Part shown: piece by piece, positions 47,646 to 60,550 of the stretch
Numbering within the stretch: position 1 is the stretch's first letter
Layout of the letters: each line of letters begins with the position of its first letter
NCBI GenBank assembly: GCA_949152475.1
Contig: OX424568.1
Location: forward strand, 22,977,667-23,041,666
Reading direction: 5' to 3'
DNA from: Terebella lapidaria
Taxonomy: Eukaryota > Annelida > Polychaeta > Terebellida > Terebellidae
DNA length: 64,000 nt
Position numbers and translations under genes: made by a program
Notes under the pieces: model-generated
The model's input: only the letters and a program-made list of their open reading frames with translations
Told to the model about the DNA's origin: nothing
Database searches by the model: none

Positions 47646-50600
47646 TCTGTAGATATATAAGTGAAGAGGGCGTTCCTTACTTTGCACACTTGAAATGCCA
47701 CTTTGCCTGGTACTCTTTGGTATAGAAAAGATTCTATTGCTGGCCAAGAAAAATAATTAAAACACACTCTGAATTGAACGCTTTAACGTGCAGTAGTTTC
47801 AGGAGAGCCTCCTTCAAGCAGTTTAAGATAAAAATATAATATACCCAGTGCATTCAGACAAAATATAGGTCTCCTTTTGTTATGCCCCTGTCACACCCTC
47901 CCGGTTTTTATTTCCGACTTCAACAGAACTATTACAAGTCATATCATTTTTGAAACACCTCGTCGACAGTTTCCAGAGTTCTTCAATGACTAACTGCATT
48001 CAAATCAACCCTTCATTTCTGTTTGTTACTACTTTGTATCTTCTCTTCATCTCTCTGCCCACTGCCATTGCCATTGGCGATGACGTGATGCGTGGTTGCT
48101 GATACATTATATGTTCTTGTATCCTGTTCATGTCGTCAGTTTGTCTTGATGGCACTTCTCCAGCACGTGGATGCCCATTGAGCATGCGGACATAAAGGCA
48201 GCCAACTCTAGCACCACTTCACGTGTTCTATTTGTATAAACTTGGAGTGTTCTATTTCTATCTCTGGTCGTTTGTTGACAGATTCTTTTAGTCATATTAC
48301 TCCTTCGCACAACACACATCGACGTTGATCGCTGTGTAGGCCTACACTACCCATCTTCAAATAAGTCATGATCATTGGTGAATATCGATACGATGGTAAA
48401 TGTAAATGTATGGTCACATGTCGGCGTGGGCGAATCATGACTGGTTGAACCAGGCTATATATCTCGTGTGGTTTTTGATTACTTAATCGTGGCTATATCA
48501 GCAGCCCAGAGTAACACCTACACCATATCCGCCTTACTCGAATGTCAATGGCTAATTCACATTGCTGTTTGGTCCACTTCTATTTCGTGAACCAGGTGCA
48601 TATATATTGATCTGGTGCAAATCAGTTACACAATATATAACCTGCAACTAGTAAACCATATATTCTGGACACAATGTTAACATAGACTCAAAGCTTTTAG
48701 ATAATTTTGTCACAGTCTTTCAGCGCAGTCTATGCATTCCTCACATTTTATCAGAATCACGTATAGTTCCTAACTACCGGTATTCAAGACACAAAGATCG
48801 GATTCTATTGAACTTGATTCCATTGTGACATACAATGTACTGCAATGTCAACAAAGATTTTAAATCTTTGATGCCAATCAGAATCATCTAAGAGTGAACA
48901 ACTCACAATCCCATATCCCATAATGAGTTTGGTCTTCACTAGCAATAGAAAAGTGCGCAACAGTGGTTCCCACTTCGAGTATTTGAGGTATTCTTTGTTA
49001 TAATGTATTCTTTAGGAGAAAGACTCCCTGGAAGCACCGTATCGGAAGTATGTCTTTCTAATTTATATCTTTGCGGTAGTTATGGGGTAGGAAGGATATG
49101 TTTAGTATGTGATTCACAGGATACCCAAAAACAAATTGCACACGGATTTGGTTGTTTTTCATCCGGAACACTTAACTGCTCGAGGAAAAGTTCGGGCTTG
49201 TGTGACTGGGTCTTAAACTCAACCCCACATTCACATTCAACCAATATTCGTTCTTAATTCGACAAGTGCAACTGAACGCGTCAGGATACGCTTGAACTTT
49301 GCACGCGCGTGACATGTCACATGTTCCAACAGGACGTTAGATGGCGAATGCACGAGATATGAGCTAAAAATAGAAACAGATCATGTGACATGCGCTCTTT
49401 TGGGGGTTGGAACAATGCTGTCAATCAAACAATGGACTGCGGGGATTGGCAGGCAAACTGTGCCATTGCGCATGTGACATAGCAAGTCAAACTACTTTAT
49501 GACGGTTTTTATGTTCAAAATACTAATGTATCGTCGGAACATCGGAACGAGATGTTTTCAAAGAGAGATAAACATTGTATTTTCCCTCGTGCTCATGTCG
49601 CAAGATGAGGAGCCATTTACTGACTGTGGTAATTACTGCCCACATTTTCCTGTTTCGACACGCCCGGTCATGATTTGATGGGCTCACGATTTAAACGTTA
49701 TTCTAAATCTGTCTATTCAATTATAGTCGCTATTGAACATTAATTAGAGAAATAAATCAGTTTTACAAATATACATGTATGATCTTGACATGTTCATGAA
49801 CATGAAATCTAAAAACTTATTTAGATCGAACACATTTTTAAAAATATACATTTAAATTTGCCCGATGAAACAGATGGATAGAATATCTGGACTTACTGAA
49901 GGCAAAGTGATTTTTATAAATGTAAGCTTATCGAAAGCATACGCTTACTAACGTACGCTTGATGAACAAGTATATATATATCAATATATTCAATTAAAAT
50001 ATTCTCATAATATCTGGAGTTTTTAAATCCTTGCAGTTCAAATTATGAACGGTAAGTCCGAAACACCAATTATTTGAAATAGAAGTATCCAAAAACCGGT
50101 AACATAGCTGTCATCTGATACCACTGCTTAAGTTATCTAAAATTTGGAATCATGTACAATAAACATACTGATTATTTTTTGGATTGCCCAACAGCAAAAT
50201 TCGTTTGAGCTCACAAATATTATGATTTTGCCCCCAATATATTGCTATGTGTAATCACTTGTAAAGATGACAGTTTCACGTGAGTTCCAACCTATAATTT
50301 CAGCACCCGTCTGATCGTATTTTAATAACAAATTTCGATAATATCATTCTATAACATTAGGTGGGATTTTTAATCCCAAACCCATATCAAATTTAGTTAG
50401 TTATAATAATAATAAATATTTTTGTGACTCACTCTATACCGAAATTGACAACTTCAGTAACGTTTTGAATTTCAAGGGGCTAACCTCCCAACACAAGTTT
50501 CTAAAATTTGATGCGAGCTTCTGATATTTATATTTATGAATGAACTGATGAATGAATGATCGGTTATTTTTTAATTACACGTATTTGTGAAAAATATTTA

Positions 50601-52481
50601 TTATACATATACAGGTATGTAAATAAAGTAAGTGAAATTAATTGTAGATAATTTTTTTATTTGCCATTTCTGATAGTTCTCAAACCAATGTAGTCATTTG
50701 AGTTCGAAATTACAGTGCCAACTGTTTAGCTTTTCAAAATCGGATTTCATACTACCCAGTCATGTATTTCTACTAGAAATTATTGATCAAGAATTCACTA
50801 GTGTCTCACACCATGTTGTGCATTGTTTATGTTCAGGCACGTTAGAAATAATATTGTGTGCTATCGGTGAGAAATTCAGCGGGGTTTTTTTTTGCGCTCA
50901 AGTCCAGACCTGCCCGTTTTTCGAGCTAAATATCCCATCAGAAATTCATAACAGCACTCTTCTTCTGGTTTTTGCTTGAATTTATGTCATCTCTTAAATC
51001 GTAAATGCTGGTGATCAATTTAGAAAACGGTAATAACGATTAAAGTACCGTATTATGATGTAGCATGACGACATTCTTAATCATATTCAAGTCTCTCGTA
51101 GGTGAAAATTACAAACCATGCAGCTTTGATGGATATTTTATGTAAAGTGAGACGCACCATTGGGGGTCAATATCATAAGATTTTTTTTATTCTTCATTTT
51201 GACCCGTGTATATCACCGTCCTCGTCGTTTCATTCAAAATACAACGTGAAACGATCTACATTTGATCGACATCTGCAGGAATGTTCATGCCATTTTCAGC
51301 ATATCTTAACGGCAAAGTGCCAAACTCACATCGAAATATGTTTTATTTTAATCTTGTCCATTGAATAAATGTGGACGAGATTTCAAGCCGCGAATTATAA
51401 ACTTTTGAACAATTGTTCGTTGAAATATTTTTCATATTCGAATGCAACATTTTCACCAGGAATATAAGTGTGATTTTTTCAAACAAGTGTATTCTATGTA
51501 TAAAAGAATTCATTTGAGGAAGTATTCGGATAATTTATTTTGCTTAGAGTCCACAATTCACTTCCGATCTTATATTTGATATATCAAATTCTAATTTTTT
51601 TTTTTGAAATGTGGATTACAATTGACGATATATTTTCTAAAGCAGTGCTTTCAATCTCAGTATCTCTCAGGAAGGGACGAACAAATTAAAGTGTGCATTC
51701 TCCAATTGGACGAAAGGACAATTCTGGTTTCAAATGATTTGATTTATTAAGAAAGAATAATATATTTTCCATAAAATTTCCAACAATAAATGTGCACGCA
51801 CAGTATCGTAATATGAAGAAATAAATCCGGATTGATTTGTGGCGAACATGTTTCTTATTCGCTTATTCAATGTTGAAACGGAATTTATTTCATAACATTG
51901 ATATCGTTCCGGCATTGGATTGTTTTTGGAGATCGGGTACTTGTTCATGTACACGTATGTCATGAATGAAGGCTCGATCTATGATTCGGTTGAAGACATC
52001 ATATTTTTGTTGTTGTTGTTGTTTTTGTTGTCAAATTTGTTGTTTTTAGAATATCAAATTCTATATATTTTTTTTGAAATGTGGATTACTATTGACGATA
52101 TATTTTCTGAAGCAGTGCTTTCAATTCCAGTATCTCTCAGGAAGGGACGAACAAATTAAAGTGTACAATCTCCAATTGGACGAAAGGACAATTCTGGTTT
52201 CAAATGATTTGATTTATTAAGAAAGAATAATATATTTTCCATAAAAATTCCAACAATAAATGTGCACGCACAGTATCGTAATATGAAGGAATAAATCCGG
52301 ATTGATTTGTCGCGAACATGTTTCTTATTCGCTTATTCAATGTTGAAACGGAATTTATTTCATAACATTGATATCGTTTCGGCATTGGATTTTTTTGGGA
52401 GATCGGGTACTTGTGCATGTACACGTATACTATGTCATGAACGAAGGCTCGATCTATGATTCGGCTGAAGACATCATATTT

Positions 52482-52551
<70 letters not shown>

Positions 52552-53040
52552 ATAAGTAAATATTGATTGGCGTATTAGGTTGTATATCGGAAGTAGAAAA
52601 TCCCAAGTCCCAATCTCATCCAAGTACATTATATATCACGATATGCTTTCCATTAAAACATACAAATATTCTATTCAAATGTCAGAATTTGTTAGACGAT
52701 TTGCTTTGTTAAATAATTTAATTTGCAAACTACACATGTATATGGTCCTGTTATGGTCCAAATAAATCAAAGGCAAGTCTAGTAACTTTGTCCCTTTCGA
52801 AATATCATACGTCTGGCAGATATACAAGGAAAAATTCAACCAACATGTGAAGCAACCTATAGCACAAACACAAATACACCGACAAATTTGACAATCTTTA
52901 CAACAATATATCGGTATTATTCAACAAGTGAGACAACCCGTCGGTTACGAACATTTATGAATGAAGTCGGCAATGGATAAACTCTTTTCGAAGCCCCCAT
53001 AACCATAAACGGAAGCTTTAGACACATTCATCGCATATGG
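47646..53040. other. Probable long first intron and leader of the IRF gene
   Basis: A leader acceptor, TATCTACAG followed by AGAATCC, lies at 47647/47646, 13 nt before the IRF start codon. Donors facing it lie at 53050 and 53517, so about 5.4-5.9 kb may be intron. Two short minus frames at 48.0-48.3 kb and a plus frame at 49003-49257 show no family match. A 470-bp tandem duplication lies at 51.6-52.5 kb. Confidence 0.4.
51590..52555. repeat. 470-bp tandem duplication with TTG microsatellite
   Basis: GAAATGTGGATTACWATTGACG at 51606 recurs at 52076, and the match continues with few differences through TCATGAAYGAAGGCTCGATC to the TTG tract. The left copy ends in a short, interrupted TTG run (near 52008-52040). 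The right copy has a pure run of about 27 TTG units (about 52474-52551). The matching 74-77-codon minus frames inside both copies follow from the duplication. Confidence 0.9.
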
Positions 53041-53049
53041 ACCAATTAC

Positions 53050-53147
53050 CTCAGAGCTCTGCCGATGTCGAACTCTTTTTCACTGAAACGGTCTCGGCGG
53101 AAGAAAATTCGATCCCCATAATACATTAAAACTGTCTCGCTAGCCAT
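53050..53147 (-). CDS. Possible alternative first coding exon of the IRF gene
   Basis: An ATG at 53147 in AACATGGCT starts MASETVLMYYGDRIFFRRDR and continues to a donor, CTGAG followed by GTAATTGG, at 53050 in phase 2. Splicing to the IRF leader acceptor at 47646 would give R-E-S-G-N and then the main IRF start in the same frame, adding 37 residues. The phase agreement has a one-in-three chance. The exon resembles no known IRF segment. Confidence 0.3.
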
Positions 53148-53516
53148 GTTATGCAATATGAACAGACAACATATAGTTACAAAATCGTACCTATATCTAT
53201 CTATAGTGGTTACATGATACGGCACTGTGAAACGAGTATATACACATAAAAGAACTTTTAGGTAACTTGTTTCGTCATAAAAAGGCACTGGTGACACCTG
53301 TACATGCATAAAAACGCTGAACAGGTTTGATTTACAATCTAAAAATTCCCTCCAGCGTTCGAAATACATGTCTCTCTACCCTTAAAGCTTACAAACTTGC
53401 ACTAACGGTTACAAAATTCCTTTGCCATTACTAAGTTGCAAATAATAGCGTACACTGCTTTGCTTCTAACATTCATTAAGGAAATAGAGTTAAATATAAT
53501 TATTAACATCACTTAC

Positions 53517-53640
53517 CTGGCGTGCTCGTTCTAACCACTCGATGTCCTTGGCGCCAGTTGACTGGATCAGACTGCATTCACTATTACAGCTGTGCTCGTG
53601 TGCGGCTGTTAAACCAAGCACAGGTTTAATTTCAAAATTA
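53517..53640 (-). promoter_or_regulatory. Probable non-coding first exon of the IRF gene
   Basis: The minus-strand sequence GAACGAGCACGCCAG is followed by GTAAGTGATG, a near-ideal donor at 53517/53516. The upstream DNA on that strand (53.5-53.7 kb) is richer in GC and CpG than its neighbours, as for a promoter. Joined to the acceptor at 47646 it would make a leader with a short upstream frame. The 5' end of the exon is a guess. Confidence 0.4.
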
Positions 53641-53649
53641 ATTAAACCC

Positions 53650-53956
53650 GGTAGGGCGTTTAGTCAGGAGAAGTGGTGGCGTTTTACTCGAAAGCGCGGT
53701 GCGCGTAGCAGCCAACGGACACAAAATCGTCAAAACTTTTGCTAACTAAAACACATTTAGCTGCCTTCGAGTCGCGCAATATTCGCCAACAGACGAAAAT
53801 ATATCTCCATTGGCTTCGCTACTTTCACGGAAAGATATTTCTCTTTCCAGAAAACCTCCATAGCGTCAACAAGAACACGTGTATAAAATACGGTGGCGTA
53901 TAGTTGAACTAGGCGGTGCGTGGAAGATTTAGTTAGACCTGCATATGGCTTTGCAC

Positions 53957-53990
<34 letters not shown>

Positions 53991-56395
53991 TCAACATGAG
54001 CAATATGAATAATAATAAGAATGATAGGCTAATTGCTTAAATTCTCGGTAATATATACTGGTATTGAATTAATATAATAATAATAGTCTAGTTTTCAAAT
54101 GTGCAGTTTGCTTGCTGCCAAATTAGCTAGGATGCCAGTGTAAATATTCGTTGAAGTAACAGGATTCTCGACTTGATATAAGCCTAAATTACTGTGAGCT
54201 CTGGCCCACAGCACACTGCTATCTACGTGTACAAGCAGTTTCCGGCCTTGCTCCGCAAAAATCAATAATACCAGCTGTCACGATGACCAGTAGTACGCCA
54301 CACACACGTATAAGCCACCGTAGTCAGTCTGGCGTTTGTCCCATATTTTAAGCGGCAAACAGGTTGCTATATATGTAATAATATGATTGTGCCGTATTAC
54401 ACAATAAAATCATCAGTTTTTACCAAATTTAAGAGCTCTGTGTAAACATGCCATTGATTGCTATTTAAAAAAGCATATTCCCTTTTCCAGGAGATTTGCA
54501 TTTTGTGTGCAGCCCTCGATCGATGGCACCTATACCTTTTAATACACAAACGGGGCCCAGCGGAAAGTCCCCAATTAGGGGCTTTCCCAAGGAGAGGCTA
54601 TTGCCCAACTAGCCGTTAGTAGGTCCGTGGTTTCCGGATTGTTGCCAGGGCTGGCCGCTTACCGGAATACGGAAGACCTAGGGGCCTAAGTTCAGGCGGG
54701 TATGACGGGCACAGGGGCGTATCCAGCCGTAAAACAGAGTTATCATGGACTTCGGCAATTACCTTATCAGCATGGCTAATTGCACATTAACGTCAAATAT
54801 TGATTTTTATAAAGATAGCCATATTACGCGGAATTGATCTCGGGGAGGGGGGGGAGTATGTTCCATGTATAGCTAAAACCACTGCTAAAACAGCCTATTG
54901 TATTTCATAGAAACGCTGCCCATTAAACGACGATATCTCACACCCACACATTATTGGCTACAGTATGAAGATATTGGTGTAAATAAAAAAAATAGAACAA
55001 GTTCTGTAAACTACACGAATTGCTGATCGGTACTATTGTTTGACCTTACTCATTTAAGATGTACAATTGGCATGATTGTCACGATCTAATGTCATGCATT
55101 AGCCCCATTCCATTCCTATGCTTAGGTACGGGAAATGTTTCTCTGTATATGATCAAATAATATTGTGTGATCAAACGGGGGAATTATATCGTTTTCTTGT
55201 CCCGCTGGTCACGATGCATAAAATTTCTAGATGGCTTACAGAAGCGAATATATCTACATTTTATATAACATGTTCAATAAACTATATGCTTGCTTGCTTA
55301 ACCGGATAACACACGTGGTTATAGCCGTATAGGCTTGGTATAATTTATGTGTTAGTTCTGTATGTGTCAGTTTACTGGACTTTGGATATATTACTATAGC
55401 AGTATAAAGCTATATATTTTATAGAGCCAATTCATTCCAGGCCAAACATGAGAACGGCCGCATATGCAGATTGCATACACGTTTGTATATAATAGTATCC
55501 CAGGTCATTCTCTAAAAAGTTCCAGACATATCCACAGCTACACGCGAACACTCTGGTGGTATATTTCCATGCACTCTTTTTTGACCAGTGCAGACCGTGT
55601 CAATTCGCGATAAATTCCTATATAATCACGAACGCTTTGAACATCACTTTTTGAATCTTTTTTTACATATTTTGGAAAGGAACTTGGCCACTCCTACACT
55701 AAAACATCTTAGCAAGCGTAAAAGTCCCTTGGACGGGGACGATACGTAAATATGGAACGCCTATAGTCATAGTGTACAAAGCCAGAAAACTAAAGAAGAC
55801 AAAGCTTGCAAAAATGCATGGCTAAATTTCATTGGACTACGGGTGCGAAAAAGGCATATATGCTGACTTTTTGATGAGCCTTTTTTCGAGGAATTCTGTC
55901 GGCAGAATAATTTCTGAAACTCGATTTGTACACGAACATGTAGATGTACATTCAGCGTCCCAAGTGTTTGTAATACTTTTTTCATGTTGGAAAAAAACTT
56001 ATTTCTGATCCGCTGTTAGTATTAGCATATATTCCATTTTTGCTCTACGTACGTGCGGTTTTTATCAGGTTATAAGCCTGTCACACTGTGTCGATTCCGT
56101 ATTGATCAGTAGAGTACTGATGGACACACTAACCGTCTGGATCGATTGATTCCTTCACTTGTTTGTTGGAATATATTCGAAAAGCTAACATTTATGCAAT
56201 TTATACAACGTCAAATATCGCTGATTGTGTTGGATATGTTTAGAATAGATGGAGCGATTCAACCCCTCCCTAAACTGTCATGATCCACCAGACGTCAGAG
56301 GGATTGTTTCCATTCACACGCAAACGTTTTGGTCATAAGTGTATTTATGTACATGTATTCTGCGAACTGCTATTCAAGATAACCTAGATATAAAA
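53650..56395. other. Intergenic, no gene seen
   Basis: An ATA microsatellite lies near 53957-53991. A GC-richer patch at 54.55-54.73 kb ends in AGGGGCGTATCCAG and looks like transposon debris. No frame with family similarity or paired splice sites was found. Confidence 0.4.
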
Positions 56396-56399
56396 ACCT

Positions 56400-57282
56400 A
56401 GAGATACCCCTATAGAACAGAAAAATTCTAAATTACAATAGATAGCAATCTCAGTTGACATGACCAAATTACTTCTATACTTAAAATAAGTTATTCCTTT
56501 GATGCATTAAGATTGAAAAATCAATTTAATACTCAAATTTTAAGAGCCATTTACTATGCTGTGATCAATTCACATATACAATATGGAATAACATTATGGA
56601 CATCAGCTACCAATAATTGGTCATATTTGAACAGACTTTTTTTATTTCGCAGAAAAAAACGATTAGCATAATGGCCGGAATGAAATATAATGACCACACA
56701 AACCCGACTTTCAACAAACTTAAAATACTGAAACATCATGATATTTGTGATGAGTGTTGGCAAAATCATGTATAAGTCTCATTGTGGTTTATTACCTGCA
56801 ACCTTTGCAGAAATGTTTCACCATGAAAACTGAAATTCACAATTATCTTACCAGAAACAGATCTGACCCTCACATTCAATCTAGAAGAACTGCTCTGGCT
56901 TCTAAATGTATAAAGCATTATGGTCCACTCCTATGGTACGTACATTATCACTGACTGAACACAAAGCCGAGACTGTGATTGGCCAGTCACAACGGTGATA
57001 TAAACCCGTATCCTGAATATCTAAATTGGCACGCGCCACCTCCGATACGAGTTTCCGTATCCTTTGCGAGTCTCGTTTTCAGTCAGTGATAAATTCGTTA
57101 CCCCATGTCTGTTCATGAGTTCCTTCGGCCTCATGATATACGGACAGCTAGACGTAGATATAATTTCGTATCCCGTGAACAAACATGGGATAACTAATAG
57201 TATACCTGAACAATTAAGAAGCTGTAAAAGTATACATTCTTTTGTGTCAGGTTTCAAACGTCATATTCACTTTGGTCTTTAA
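56400..57282 (+). mobile_element. LINE 3' relic (C-terminal of reverse transcriptase ORF), interrupted
   Basis: Plus-strand segments in several frames resemble the tail of CR1/Jockey-type LINE ORF2: a YNDHTNPTFNKLKILK-type stretch near 56690, EIHNYLTRNRSDPHIQSRR near 56830, then KCIKHYGPLLW. After an interruption the final W/NSIPEQLRS-type segment with SFKRHI-like end appears at about 57190-57282. The copy is frameshifted and truncated at its 5' side, as usual for old LINEs. It is interrupted by a 142-bp MITE and a second inverted repeat. Confidence 0.7.
56948..57089. mobile_element. 142-bp TA-flanked MITE inside the LINE relic
   Basis: TCACTGACTGAA at the left and TTCAGTCAGTGA at the right are perfect 12-bp inverted repeats, each next to a TA dinucleotide (56946-56947 and 57090-57091). 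This is a Tc1/mariner-type short MITE. Directly to its right, CCATGTCTGTTCATG (57103) and the inverse of CCATGTTTGTTCACG (ending near 57188) form a second hairpin, perhaps a second insert. Confidence 0.8.
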
Positions 57283-57289
57283 CTTGACT

Positions 57290-59160
57290 GTGACGGACCC
57301 TACATTAAATATGCTGTAATAAAATCAGTACACATGCCAACTTTTAATGATTTCACATGGGGGTGGGAGGAGGATTTGATAGGAATCAGTTTAAATTTTC
57401 ATTTCTTGTACCATATTTATCTTTGTTTAGGGTTATACTAAGCAAGTTTCTATGGCTCCATGTGCATACATAATCACTCAATATTCATATAGCATACTAT
57501 ATAAGGCTTCTATAAAACTATGGATTACAACCTTTTATGGACTTTTGGAGAAATGTAAGTAGCTCTCATGTCTCATTGTAAAAAAAAACTCACTTTATAT
57601 ATGTTATGCCTCATTTCCTGAATAAATTGATTTTTTCAAATTGCAGTAAAACTACATTTGTATACTAATATGGCGGCTTATTCAAGAGTTATTATCGAGA
57701 CATGAATATGGTCTGATTTATGAGTGTGGAGAGTATTTGGCATGACCAATCACATATATATCAACCAAAACAACGAATTGTAATGTCCATAATAGGAGAA
57801 AAGATTGCAATCGCGCACTGCAGCCATCAGTGCTACACCACTGTCATCCAGCTAAGGCATTCATACAATTTCGTTGGGACTGGATTGTCACTGTTACAGT
57901 GATTCTTATGATATATTTACCAATCCAAACAAAAAAGAAAAAACTCTACTTCAACATACTAGTATCACACTGACACACAGACCACGTGTATGCCCGCATC
58001 ACAGTCTAGGCTACAAATCGTTTGGTGTGACGGAGGCATTACGCAGGGGCGTTTACGTTTTTGACATGCGCATGACTATAATTCAAGAGCTCCGCGGTGA
58101 AAAAACGATTGTCTTCAAGTAATAATTTTCACTGTTGTTTTAATAAACCAAAAGGAAAATAGCCTATACCCTCAAAAGTGAGTCTCAAAGTATTTATTTT
58201 TTATGGTTTCTTTTTGTGAGAACAAATTCACTCTTCTCATTTTCGCATCGCAGTGCAGTTTTTTCTCTTGCTTGAAAGCCTGCGCCCATCCATGCTAATC
58301 AATTTCTTACACTGATTGAAAACGTGCCAAACACCGATTTTCACATTATAAGTTTTCGCCTCATATATTTGTCTGCACCATTATATTTTGCTTTTGGACA
58401 GGTTGAAACACGATACTTCAATTGACGTTGCACGGATAGGCTGGTGGTGGTAATATCTCTGTTTAAAATTACTCGTTTGTCGGAGTCACGTATTCTATAG
58501 ACGTTACCATAAATATATTGTCACGTGGAATATATGAAGTGTTCTATCCAACAGTAAACTCGATGTTAATTTTGTCATAAATATTATAATTACAGGGTAT
58601 GCGAATAGATGGCGATGTTGATGAACGTATTCAGAATAAAGTAAAGTCATGAACTTTATTAAACATGTTCATTTAAAATCCTTAAATCATGTCGAATTTA
58701 TTGATGTTCAATTACAGCCTCTCAATACATCAAAATTAAATATAACGAATGAGCGGATTATTGGAAAATAATTATTTTATTGCAAAATAATTCAAGATCT
58801 CATAAAGTTTAATCACTCATTCCAAGCTCATTATATGATTGTTATGATTACATTGGCCCCAGAGATTTGTCGATTTGTCGGTGCCATATCGTGTTGACGT
58901 GTCATGAATTCTAGACGGTGTTATCGTCAAGTTATTAAGGTTTATCGCAACTCGGATGTATAAAAATGATCTGTATAATTGAGGATATACACAAGATAAA
59001 ATACCGCGTTCACATTGGTATATCGCCGGTCACCTCAGACCTCACCGATACGATATCAGACCAAATAGTGTAACATCAATAAGAGGCCTCACTCCAACAA
59101 AAAAGCGTGACTGAGCAATTCTAAGTCGAGAAACTCAGGGTGATTTCAACGCCAGGGGAC
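57290..59160. other. Intergenic, possible short transcript start
   Basis: CTATATAAGG near 57498 is followed by an ATG at 57519, a donor (GAAAT followed by GTAAGTAG) near 57553 and a pyrimidine-led acceptor (TTGCAG) near 57646. The spliced frame is only about 18 codons. Frames at 57720-58122 have no family match. Confidence 0.25.
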
Positions 59161-59164
59161 CGCT

Positions 59165-59850
59165 CCCTCACCGGCGAAGTTTCTATTGTTTGCCACTCCA
59201 CCGGCGAAGTTTCTATTGTTTGCCACTCCTCCACCGGCGAAGTTTCTATTGTTTGCCACTCCTCCATCAGCGAAGTTCCTATTGTTTGCCACTCCTCCAC
59301 CGGCGAAGTTTCTATTGTTTGCCACTCCTCCACCAGCGAAGTTTCTATTGTTTGCCACTCCTCCACCGGCGAAGTTTCTATTGTTTGCCACTCCTCCACC
59401 GGCGAAGTTTCTATTGTTTGCCACTCCTCCACCGGCGAAGTTTCTATTGTTTGCCACTCCTCCACCGGCGAAGTTTCTATTGTTTGCCACTCCTCCACCG
59501 CGAAGTTTCTATTGTTTGCCACTCCTCCACCGGCGAAGTTTCTATTGTTTGCCACTCCTCCACCGGCGAAGTTTCTATTGTTTGCCACTCCTCCACCGGC
59601 GAAGTTTCTATTGTTTGCCTCTCCTCCACCAGCGAAGTTCCTATTGTTTGCCACTCCTCCACCGGCGAAGTTTCTAATGTTTGCCACTCCTCCACCAGCG
59701 AAGTTTCTATTGTTTGCCACTCCTCCACCGGCGAAGTTTCTATTGTTTGCCACTCCTCCACCGGCGAAGTTTCTATTGTTTGCCACTCCTCCACCAGCGA
59801 AGTTCCTATTGTTTGCCACTCCTCCACCGGCGAAGTTTCTAATGTTTGTG
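59165..59850. repeat. 33-bp minisatellite, about 21 units
   Basis: Units of CCACCGGCGAAGTTTCTATT plus GTTTGCCACTCCT repeat head to tail with few variants (ACCAGCGAAG, TTCCTATT). Since 33 is a multiple of 3 and the unit has no stop in most frames, several frames on both strands stay open for over 200 codons, giving 11-residue periodic peptides. There are no spacers, so it is not a CRISPR array, and no sign that any frame is a gene. Confidence 0.95.
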
Positions 59851-59987
59851 CTTGTTACATAGGGCTATATAGAGAGTGGGGTCTCTTATTGATGTTACAC
59901 TCTTTGATCAGACTATGACTATGCCATACACACTTGAATAGTTCCAAGTTGCACACATCAGTGGAAGTGGAACGCATCTACATGCAC

Positions 59988-60232
59988 ATCACAAAATGAG
60001 CCAAATTTATAGGCGGATCCATGAATTTAGACAGAGAGGGGAGGGGGAGGGGAGGAGTCCAATCGCTCTCACAAAAAGGGCCAAATTTATAGGCGGATCC
60101 AGGAATTAGACAGAGAGGGGATGGGGAGGGGAGGAGTCCAATCGCTCTCACAAAAAGGGCCAAATTTATAGGCGGATCCAGGAATTAGACAGAGAGGGGA
60201 GGGGGAGGGGAGGAGTCCAATCGCTCCGATCC
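59988..60232. repeat. 81-bp tandem repeat, three units
   Basis: Units start TCACAAAAAGGGCCAAATTT at about 59989, 60069 and 60150 and include GGCGGATCCAGGAATTAGAC and a GAGGGGAGGGGGAGGGG tract. They differ at a few positions. No coding role is seen. Confidence 0.9.
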
Positions 60233-60550
60233 AAGGGGGTAAAGGTGTCGATCCCCACACTCTGACCCAAGGCCGCAACCAGATTGCTCCGTCTACCTCT
60301 GAATTGTACTAATATTAATAAGTGTTTCAGTTTTTTATAGATGTGAAAAAAAAAAATCAATCAACAGTAATATATTTAAAAGTCGAACGGAAAATCCAGT
60401 TGCTTTTGGAACAGTTTTATTTGTATCAACCAACACGGCGTGTATACCAAGTGACTAGAGAGGGGCCGGGAATAATATTACATTGGTGGCCTACAAGAAC
60501 TTTCATACCAACACATGCACATATTGTAAAAACTCATTTATCAACTGTTA

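Noticed and set aside
49980-50055. Acceptor TTGCAG and donor GTAAGTCC enclosing about 15 nt, near a sequence like the HG-repeat signal exon
   Set aside because: The frame has a stop and no ATG. The 20-bp resemblance is too short to claim a duplicate gene.
51730-52424. Two similar minus-strand frames of 74-77 codons
   Set aside because: They are copies of one DNA duplication. Amino-acid-changing differences are as common as silent ones, so no sign of coding constraint.
54540-54725. GC-rich patch considered as tRNA or snRNA
   Set aside because: No A-box/B-box pair or cloverleaf was found; the AGGGGCGTATCCAG end looks like transposon debris.
59165-59850. CRISPR-like array
   Set aside because: Units are contiguous without spacers, and the genome is eukaryotic.
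59121-59918. Long frames of 110-240 codons on both strands
   Set aside because: They are produced by a stop-free 33-bp unit whose length is a multiple of three. No start context, splice sites or family similarity.
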